Position numbers and translations under genes: made by a program. Below are positions 56,554-63,086 of a stretch of 64,000 nt of DNA, piece after piece. Below the pieces are notes generated by a model that had not been told where the DNA came from, ran no database searches, and saw nothing but the letters and a program-made list of their open reading frames with translations. Every line of letters starts with the position of its first letter. Positions within the stretch are counted from its first letter, which is position 1. The stretch lies in contig CBDFMU010000022.1 of the NCBI GenBank assembly GCA_965249785.1, positions 1 through 64,000 of the forward strand. Direction: 5' to 3'. This DNA comes from M3007 sp965249785. GTDB taxonomy: Bacteria > Bacteroidota > Bacteroidia > Chitinophagales > Saprospiraceae.

Positions 56554-57348
56554 ATGAAATACGATCCCGCCCGGCATCATCGGCGCAGCATCCGCCTGCG
56601 TGGCTACGATTACAGCCAGCAAGGCGCGTATTTCATCACCATCTGCACTCACCAGCGGTGGTGTATTTTCGGACATGTAGAAAACAAAGAAATGGTGCTG
56701 AATGAATATGGACAGGTCGCGTATCGGGAATGGGAAAAATTGCCGGAACGATGGCCGCAGGTGGCATTAGGCGCGTTCCAAATCATGCCCAATCATATAC
56801 ACGGCATTATCATTATCCGCGATGTCGCGTCACACGTAGGGGTGCCCCTCGCGGGTACCCTTGCCGCGGAACACATCACGGAACACGACGCGGATGCCCA
56901 ACCCACGGAACACGACACGGATGCCCAAAATACGGATTATGTGGACGATCCCGCCACGACATTGCCCGTCGCGGCGGCATCCGGGACAAGGGTACCTGCA
57001 AGGGGCACCCCTACGGTGATCACCGGGGATAACGTTGCCGGGGACGATCCAATCGGGGCGGATAATGGGTTGTCCGCGAACGCGCCCACGGAAATGCGTA
57101 TTACCCAAATCCAATGGGCCACCAAACCCACCGCCGGACAAATCGTGGGGGCCTACCAATCCCTCGTTTCGACAGGCTGTCTGAAAATCGCCAAATCAAA
57201 ACAACCGGAACAAATCCTGGGTAAATTATGGCAACGCAATTTTTGGGAACACATCATTCGGGATGTACGGGCATTTGATATGATCAGTCACTATATTGTT
57301 ACGAATCCGACGAACTGGGAGATGGATAAACTTTATCGCTTGGAATAG
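56554..57348 (+). CDS. REP-associated tyrosine transposase (RAYT, Y1_Tnp)
   Basis: A 264-residue single-strand DNA endonuclease of the IS200/IS605-like HUH superfamily. Start RRSIRLRGYDYSQQGAYFITICT, HUH motif in MPNHIHGIIII (His-Ile-His near residues 77-79), the C-terminal catalytic Tyr in MISHYIVTNPTNWEMDKLY. Typical relatives have about 180-200 residues; the surplus is a low-complexity insert at about residues 93-185, encoded by DNA with a 28-bp inverted repeat (56836-56863 and 56987-57014, 26 of 28 matching). Such proteins nick REP hairpins, and REP-like hairpins follow the gene. It begins 22 nt after the restriction gene stop. Confidence 0.9.
   Translation: MKYDPARHHRRSIRLRGYDYSQQGAYFITICTHQRWCIFGHVENKEMVLNEYGQVAYREWEKLPERWPQVALGAFQIMPNHIHGIIIIRDVASHVGVPLAGTLAAEHITEHDADAQPTEHDTDAQNTDYVDDPATTLPVAAASGTRVPARGTPTVITGDNVAGDDPIGADNGLSANAPTEMRITQIQWATKPTAGQIVGAYQSLVSTGCLKIAKSKQPEQILGKLWQRNFWEHIIRDVRAFDMISHYIVTNPTNWEMDKLYRLE
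56836..57014. repeat. Palindrome-ended insert within the RAYT coding sequence
   Basis: The left arm begins GTAGGGGTGCCCC and the right arm ends GGGGCACCCCTAC; they match over 28 bp with two differences. Between them are two 27-bp direct repeats (ACGGAACACGAC-GCGGATGCCCAA type). The reading frame is kept. Confidence 0.8.
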
Positions 57349-57372
57349 TTTTATCCTTGCACAGTTGGTTTT

Positions 57373-57445
57373 CCTGCCGCTGTTGGCATCCTCGCCAATA
57401 GCAACGGCGGAGCGAGTGCTAAGGTCTAACCACTCATTCCGCCGC
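57373..57445. repeat. Two REP-like hairpins after the RAYT gene
   Basis: Hairpin 1: GCCG and TTGGC (57376-57387) pair with GCCAA and CGGC (57394-57408). Hairpin 2: GGCGGAGCGAGTG (57406-57418) pairs with CACTCATTCCGCC (57431-57443), 11 of 13. They lie 25-95 nt after the RAYT stop and are candidates for its cognate REPs. Confidence 0.65.
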
Positions 57446-57477
57446 ATCTTGTGGGCGAGCACACCAATAAGGGCTAA

Positions 57478-57588
57478 AAAGCCGACCCGAAAGCGGACAC
57501 GCTGGCTTTGGAGGCAGCGATAGACCAATTGGTGTATGGTTTGTATGGCCTGACGGAGGAGGAAATAAAAATTGTGGAGGGCACCTAG
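57478..57588 (+). pseudogene. Duplicated 3'-end fragment of a type IIG restriction gene
   Basis: Reads KADPKADTLALEAAID, then QLVYGLYGLTEEEIKIVEGT and TAG, which matches the last 37 codons of the restriction gene at 56421-56531 with about 11 nucleotide differences by eye. A stop stands directly before it, so it is not translated on its own. It may be what is left of a second restriction gene. Confidence 0.85.
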
Positions 57589-57592
57589 ATAA

Positions 57593-57623
57593 GTGGCAGT
57601 CCCACTTGAAATGGGACTACCAC
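57593..57623. repeat. Hairpin GTGGCAGTCCCA / TGGGACTACCAC
   Basis: 11 of 12 bp pair around a 7-nt loop, 4 nt after the fragment's stop. The sequence AATGGGACTACYACT recurs at 57918-57932, on the other side of the large palindromic element. Confidence 0.65.
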
Positions 57624-57637
57624 TAAGAAGTATATAC

Positions 57638-57912
57638 ATAACTGATGTTACGCACGATATAGAAGCCCAACTATAGGTAGCCTCCATTAGGTTGCCAAAA
57701 CCCGGCAAGGGTTCAATATGAATAGCCCCGTATGAAATGCGGGAAAATAGGTGTAATCAGGTAAACAACCCTGACAGGGGTTGAACCGAGTGCCTCAGCG
57801 ATGTTCAACCCCTGTCAGGGTTGTTTGCATTCGTTCTTTGACCCCCAGTTTCACTGGGGGCTATTTATATTCGACCCCTTTGGGGTCTATATCATACGTA
57901 ATATTAATTAAC
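57638..57912. repeat. Large palindromic intergenic element (MITE-like)
   Basis: The ends 57638-57663 (ATAACTGATGTTACGCACGA start) and 57886-57912 are imperfect inverted repeats. Within, AATAGCCCC-rich sections (57720-57743 and 57841-57870) are inverted against each other, and CAACCCTGACAGGGGTTG (57766-57783) pairs with CAACCCCTGTCAGGGTTG (57806-57823). No reading frame was recognised. Confidence 0.8.
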
Positions 57913-57947
57913 ATTTCTAATGGGACTACTACTGCAATGCTGCATTA

Positions 57948-59156
57948 TTAAGCATGGGCTTTCAACGTCCGATAAGCTAATCCCGTACTAATGATTGTTA
58001 AAAAAGCACTGGTCAACATCGCCGCACCGGGGAAATAAACAGGATGATTAGGAGCCGTAAAGTAAGCAAAAATAGCGGTGACTAACGGAAGGCCGATAAA
58101 GGCAGCGACAGTCATCAGGCTGGTAAGGCCGCCTTGCAGTTCGCCTTGTTCATTGGCGGGGACTTGTGTGGAAATAATGCCTTGCAGGGCCGGGCCAGCA
58201 ATACCCCCCATACAATAAGGCACCAGGAAAGCGTACATCATCCAGCCTTGTGTCGCAAACGCAAAAAGCAGATAACCAAGCGAATACAAACCCAAGCCAA
58301 CGTATACCGAGCGGGTCTGACCCAGTTTTGGAATAATAACCCGAATCAATCCGCCCTGCACGATAGCTGTAATCAAGCCCACTACGCTCAATGAAATCCC
58401 GACCAAACGTTCGTCCCACTTGAATTTTTCCATGGTGTAAAACGACCACGCACCCTGCACGGACTGCGCCGCGACGTTGAGCAACAGTAGCGAAATTAAC
58501 AGGCCACTGACGACCGGAAACTTACGCAATTGCGCCAGCGTACCAATAGGATTGGCGCGTTTCCAACTGAATTGGCGACGGTTTTCCAGAGCCAGCGACT
58601 CCGGCAAAATGAGCAAGCCATACAGCCAGTTGAGCAACGCCAACGCCGCCGCTGCGAGAAAGGGCGCGCGTGGACCATATCCACCGAGAAAGCCGCCGAT
58701 GGCCGGGCCAATAATGAAACCCAAACCGAAGGCGGCACCGATCAAGCCGAAGTTCTGTGCCCGTTTTTCTGGGGTACTGATGTCGGAAATATAGGCCGCG
58801 CCAGTGGTGAAACTACTGCCCAACACACCCGCCAAAAGTCGCCCGACGAAGAGCCAGCCAATGGTGGGTGCATAAGCCTGGAAGATATAATCCATCCCAA
58901 ATCCGAACAGCGAAAGCAGCAAAATAGGTCGCCGTCCATACTGGTCGCTCAGTCCGCCGAAGACCGGGGCGAACAGGAATTGCATGAACAAATACGTGAA
59001 TCCCAGCCAACCACCGATGGTAGCCGCATGACTCAGATCGGCTCCGGAAAGGTGCATGATGAGCTTGGGCAACACCGGAATAATGATGCCGAAACCAATC
59101 ACATCAATCAGCAAAGTGATGAAAATAAAACCGACAGCGGGCCGATTTTGCGCCAT
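57948..59156 (-). CDS. MFS transporter, Tet/TCR-like
   Basis: A 402-residue inner-membrane antiporter with 12 TM segments. The start VGFIFITLLIDVIGFGIIIPVLP is typical of the TCR (tetracycline/multidrug) group; loop 2-3 motif GGLSDQYGRRPILL and the TM5 motif (GLGFIIGPAIGGFLG) mark a drug:H+ antiporter. It could export tetracycline-like compounds or metabolites; resistance cannot be claimed from sequence. Monocistronic; a REP-like hairpin sits upstream. Confidence 0.9.
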   Translation of the reverse strand: MAQNRPAVGFIFITLLIDVIGFGIIIPVLPKLIMHLSGADLSHAATIGGWLGFTYLFMQFLFAPVFGGLSDQYGRRPILLLSLFGFGMDYIFQAYAPTIGWLFVGRLLAGVLGSSFTTGAAYISDISTPEKRAQNFGLIGAAFGLGFIIGPAIGGFLGGYGPRAPFLAAAALALLNWLYGLLILPESLALENRRQFSWKRANPIGTLAQLRKFPVVSGLLISLLLLNVAAQSVQGAWSFYTMEKFKWDERLVGISLSVVGLITAIVQGGLIRVIIPKLGQTRSVYVGLGLYSLGYLLFAFATQGWMMYAFLVPYCMGGIAGPALQGIISTQVPANEQGELQGGLTSLMTVAAFIGLPLVTAIFAYFTAPNHPVYFPGAAMLTSAFLTIISTGLAYRTLKAHA

Positions 59157-59212
59157 ACTTAAAAGTGTTTTAGTGAGTAAAGGAGCTTGAAAAGTTTAGC
59201 TGGGAGTGAAAA

Positions 59213-59256
59213 TTTCCGCCTTCGCCTGAAAGGTGTTTCGGCGGATAAAGCGGAAA
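59213..59256. repeat. REP-like hairpin with TCCGCC/GGCGGA ends
   Basis: TCCGCC (59215-59220) pairs with GGCGGA (59240-59245), and CGCC pairs with GGTG around a TGAAA loop; TTTCCGC/GCGGAAA pairs alternatively. Similar to the hairpin at 33167 and to the end motifs of 57406-57443. Confidence 0.6.
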
Positions 59257-59362
59257 AGTAACGTTATAAAAAAATTTAACATGAGCGAAAGTGTTAAAAT
59301 TTTAGTCCTGCACAACGTTTTTTGTTTACAATTCAACAACAAATTTTCTCCCCAACGGGCGG

Positions 59363-60202
59363 TCAAAATATTTCGCCCAGTTGCTTCATTTCTTGAATTA
59401 GGTTTTTATATAATATTTTGGTTTTCAAACAGTTATATTGCTTTTTCTCGCAAGTGTGTACCCAGCGGATGCCGCGTATGGCATTGGTCAAAAACACCTC
59501 GTCAGCTCGCAGGAGGCGGGCGAATGTAGCGGGTTTCTCTTCCACCGCATAACCCCATTGTCGTATTAACGTCAGCAATAAATTTCGGAGGGTTCCAGTT
59601 ACACAGCCTTCCGACAGCGGTGGTGTATATACGACACTATCTTCCAGCCAAAAGAGGTTGCTCGCCGTCGTTTCACAAATCCGGTCGTGCGCATTGAGCA
59701 AGACCGCATCATCCAAAGCTTCGGCTTGGGCTTCCCGGATTGCCGCCACATAGCGTGGAGCATTCAGCGTTTTTAGTCCTGAAAGCGCGTCTACCGGAAG
59801 CCGCACCGATTGACATAATCCCAGTCGTACGCCAATTGTATCCCATTCATATTCCCCTGCTTGCAGCGCTTGCGCCGTGAGCAGGAAATTTGGCAGGTTA
59901 TTTTCCGGAGCATACAGACCCCCGGGCGACCGCCAGACCGTCAGCCGGAGACGGGCATTGACTGGCGCGATGCGCCGAACTTGTTCTTTGAAATATTGGC
60001 TGGTCCAGTGGACTGGCACCTCGTAACCCATCGTCCGTAATCCCGCGGACAGGCGCGCCCAATGCTGTTCCCAAAGCGGCACGCGCCCATCGAACATTCG
60101 AATGCTTTCAAACAGGCTATCCCCGTAGTACAAGCCGCGCTGCAACAACGCGACGTGTTCTGGCAAATCGTCCAGCACTTGTGCATTCATTATTACGCTC
60201 AT
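59363..60202 (-). CDS. PLP-dependent class IV aminotransferase
   Basis: A 279-residue enzyme of fold type IV (branched-chain aminotransferase / aminodeoxychorismate lyase group). It shows GLYYGDSLFESIRMFDGRVPLWEQH at the start, the PLP lysine in SGLKTLNAPRYV near residue 149, and the cofactor-binding CETTASNLFWLEDS and GCVTGTLRNLLL stretches. Substrate class cannot be assigned. ATG 60202 is chosen; the frame to 60286 starts with TTG and runs through tandem repeats. It may function in cofactor or amino-acid metabolism. Confidence 0.88.
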   Translation of the reverse strand: MSVIMNAQVLDDLPEHVALLQRGLYYGDSLFESIRMFDGRVPLWEQHWARLSAGLRTMGYEVPVHWTSQYFKEQVRRIAPVNARLRLTVWRSPGGLYAPENNLPNFLLTAQALQAGEYEWDTIGVRLGLCQSVRLPVDALSGLKTLNAPRYVAAIREAQAEALDDAVLLNAHDRICETTASNLFWLEDSVVYTPPLSEGCVTGTLRNLLLTLIRQWGYAVEEKPATFARLLRADEVFLTNAIRGIRWVHTCEKKQYNCLKTKILYKNLIQEMKQLGEIF

Positions 60203-60355
60203 GGGTTTTGATTTTGGATAATTTGATTTTGGATAATTTGATTTTCTGACAATGGACTTTTTGACGATTAATAGTATTTTAATCAATAATCTGACGGTCC
60301 AAACGCTGAAAGTCTAAAGTCCAGCCGTCCAAAAATCCAAGGTCCAGCCTTTTAT
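60203..60355. repeat. Imperfect inverted repeat with GGATAATTTGATTTT and GTCCA units
   Basis: Two exact 15-bp units GGATAATTTGATTTT on the left, GTCCAAA, GTCTAAA, GTCCAGCC units on the right, period about 7.5. It fills the divergent gap between the aminotransferase and the metalloprotease. The centre (ATTAATAG...AATCAATAAT) resembles that of 42093-42240. Confidence 0.75.
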
Positions 60356-60381
60356 TCTTCACTTTTAGTCACCTGAATTTT

Positions 60382-62832
60382 ATGAACCGATTTCTTTTAA
60401 TCTTTCCCTCTTACACGCCTTCTTTTTTGCTGGTTTTGAGCTTGTTGCTCCCAGTTATCCTGCCCGCCCAAACCTCTTATCCAGTAGCCAACTGGTTGGA
60501 CACCTATCGCCTTGGGGGCGATTTCCAATCGGTGGAATTGCTACACACCAATGACCGCGTCGCCGCACCAGCAGTGGTAAATTATGCCACTATGCTCGAC
60601 CTCGATCAAACCAACCTGGAAAACCTGGTGAGTACTTCGCCAAACACTATTTCCCTCACTATTCCCAACATTCATGGCGACAACTTTGAACTCGAACTGG
60701 CGAAAGTCGCTATTCTTACCCCCGAATTTTCTGTCGGTACGCTGGGAAATAACGCGCACGACAACGTCGCTGTTTCTCCCGGCATTCATTACCGGGGCAT
60801 TATTCGCGGCAAGCCGCAATCGGTAGTCGCCGTCAGTGTCTTTCAGGACGACATAATGGTCATGATTGCCGACGAAAATGGCAACTACCAGGTCGGTAAA
60901 ATGGAAGACGGTAGCGACCACTACATCCTCTACCGAAGTGCCGATCTGCGCGCTGCCAACCCTTTCAATTGTTCTACCACCGACAATCTTACCGCGCCCG
61001 ACGCAGGTCCCTCCGAAACAGGTGATCGCGGCATCGGCTGCAAAACTGTCGGTATTTATTTAGAATGCGACTATAAATTATACATTGATAAGGGATCGAG
61101 CGTGTCTAACGTCACCAACTACATGACCGGGCTATTCAACCAGATTTCGGCTCTGTATGCGACGGAAAATGTTGGAGTCGCTATTTCACAAATTTACGTG
61201 TGGACTACCTCCGACCCTTATGCTGCTTTGGGGAGCACCAGTGCTGTGCTGAGTTCTTTTCAAACTACCCGCAGCACCAATTTCACTGGCAATCTGGCGC
61301 ATTTCGTTTCCAGTAGAAATCTGGGTGGCGGTGTCGCTTACGTGGATGTGATTTGCACCAAAAGTTACGCTTTCGGGGTAAGTGCTATTAATACTACTTA
61401 TCAAAACGTGCCCACTTATTCCTGGTCGGTGGAGGTAATGACCCACGAACTCGGTCACAATCTTGGCTCCTGGCATACGCATTCCTGCAACTGGGTGGGT
61501 GGTGCGCTCGACAATTGTTACACCGTAGAAGGAAGTTGCTCCCCCGGCCCGACTCCGGTTGGTGGCGGCACCATCATGAGTTATTGTCACCTCAGTGGAG
61601 TAGGTATCAATTTGAGCAACGGTTTTGGTACGCAGCCCGGCAACAAAATTCGCGATAGAGTCTTGAATGCCAGTTGTTTATCGGCTACTGGTGCAGTGCC
61701 AATCAGCTTAGCCACTACCAATATCACCGGCACTTCCGTCACCCTTTCCTGGGGAGCCGTGACGGGTGCCACGCAATATACCGTGCAATACCAAACCAGC
61801 GCGGCCAGCACCTGGACTACCGCTGGCACTACCGTCGCCGCTACTTACAACCTCGGCGGTTTGGTCAATAACACGGCCTACAACTGGCAGGTAAAAACCG
61901 ATTGTTCCACTTATTCGGCTACTGCCAATTTCACTACTACCACTGCAAGTGGAGGCGGTGGCGGAGGCACCACCGGCATCACGTGTAGCGCACCTATTTC
62001 GCTCAATACTACCGCCGTCAGCAGCAGTTCAGCCATCTTATCCTGGGGAGTGGTGACTGGCGCGACGCAATACACCTTGCAGTACAAACCAAACACGGCC
62101 ACCGCCTGGACCACTGCGGGCAACACCTACTCGAACAGTTTCAATCTGGCGGGACTCACGGCAGGGACCGCCTATAATTGGCAGGTGAAAGCCGACTGCT
62201 CCGGTTATTCCACGTCCATGAACTTCACGACCACCGGCAGCAGCGGCAATGGCGGAGGCACTACGGTCATTACCTGTGCTACACCCGTTAGCTTGACCAA
62301 CTCTAATGTTACTGCTTATACCGCCCGTATTTCCTGGGCAGCCGTACCCGGTGCTACTACGTATACGGTGCAATTGCGCCTGGCAAATGCTACTACTTAT
62401 TTCACGCTGGGCACCATTACTAGTAATGCTGGCAATATCACGGGTTTTACACCCAATACGGCTTACGTCTGGCGCGTAAAAGCGAATTGTTCAGAATATT
62501 CGCAACCCAAAACGCTGGTAACGCTGAGCGGTCAAACCAATAGTCATACTTTTAGTAATGAACTACCGACGATCACTTTGTCAGAGAATTCAGAGCTCTC
62601 CGTTTATCCTAATCCTGCTAACTCGGTATTGCATTTGCAGATCGGCACCGCTTTGACACCCGATACGGAAGTCTGGATAACTAGTGCTACGGGCCAATTG
62701 ATCTCGCGTCGCCGCTGGACTGCCGAGGAAACGCCGATTGATATTTCCACCCTGACTACTGGCCTGTATTTCCTGACTATTGTGCAGGAGGGGCAGCGGA
62801 TGGCGACGGAGAAGTTTGTGAAGGAAATGTAA
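60382..62832 (+). CDS. Secreted reprolysin-like metalloprotease with Fn3 and T9SS type A domains
   Basis: An 816-residue exported zinc protease. Signal peptide about 1-30 (LVLSLLLPVILPAQ), a propeptide-like domain to about 215, then the catalytic domain with HELGHNLGSWHTH near residue 355 (HExxHxxxxxH) and the Met-turn TIMSYCHL. Three fibronectin type III modules (each with TVTLSWGAVTGATQYTVQY-type starts) are joined by Gly-rich linkers (ASGGGGGGTT), then a type A sorting domain (LSVYPNPANSVLHLQ). It should digest proteins at or outside the cell surface. A strong terminator follows. Confidence 0.92.
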   Translation: MNRFLLIFPSYTPSFLLVLSLLLPVILPAQTSYPVANWLDTYRLGGDFQSVELLHTNDRVAAPAVVNYATMLDLDQTNLENLVSTSPNTISLTIPNIHGDNFELELAKVAILTPEFSVGTLGNNAHDNVAVSPGIHYRGIIRGKPQSVVAVSVFQDDIMVMIADENGNYQVGKMEDGSDHYILYRSADLRAANPFNCSTTDNLTAPDAGPSETGDRGIGCKTVGIYLECDYKLYIDKGSSVSNVTNYMTGLFNQISALYATENVGVAISQIYVWTTSDPYAALGSTSAVLSSFQTTRSTNFTGNLAHFVSSRNLGGGVAYVDVICTKSYAFGVSAINTTYQNVPTYSWSVEVMTHELGHNLGSWHTHSCNWVGGALDNCYTVEGSCSPGPTPVGGGTIMSYCHLSGVGINLSNGFGTQPGNKIRDRVLNASCLSATGAVPISLATTNITGTSVTLSWGAVTGATQYTVQYQTSAASTWTTAGTTVAATYNLGGLVNNTAYNWQVKTDCSTYSATANFTTTTASGGGGGGTTGITCSAPISLNTTAVSSSSAILSWGVVTGATQYTLQYKPNTATAWTTAGNTYSNSFNLAGLTAGTAYNWQVKADCSGYSTSMNFTTTGSSGNGGGTTVITCATPVSLTNSNVTAYTARISWAAVPGATTYTVQLRLANATTYFTLGTITSNAGNITGFTPNTAYVWRVKANCSEYSQPKTLVTLSGQTNSHTFSNELPTITLSENSELSVYPNPANSVLHLQIGTALTPDTEVWITSATGQLISRRRWTAEETPIDISTLTTGLYFLTIVQEGQRMATEKFVKEM

Positions 62833-62863
62833 TAGAATAGTCTATTCGTCAACTAGAATCTTT

Positions 62864-62905
62864 GAAAGGGCCGACCAGGCGTAGCTTGGTCGGCCCTTTC
62901 TGTTT
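62864..62905 (+). terminator. Terminator of the metalloprotease gene
   Basis: GAAAGGGCCGACCA (62864-62877) pairs perfectly with 62887-62900 around a 9-nt loop, and is followed by TGTTT. Strong stem, weak T tract. Confidence 0.75.
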
Positions 62906-63086
62906 GAAAATATTCCTAATGTGCAAAAAAACAGTTATTCGTAAAACGAGGGCAGTTACAAGCCCAAAGTCGACAGTTATACATTTAATAACAAGTTGAA
63001 AATTTATTCTAGCAACTTGTACTATCTTTTATCAAACTAGAAAATCTTTTCCATAGATTCCAAAAACAACAGAAATGCCATAATTT

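Noticed and set aside
56830..57159. Minus-strand and alternative frames in the RAYT insert as a separate small gene
   Set aside because: They come from the palindromic GC-rich insert, which is open in several frames; only the RAYT frame gives motifs at both ends.
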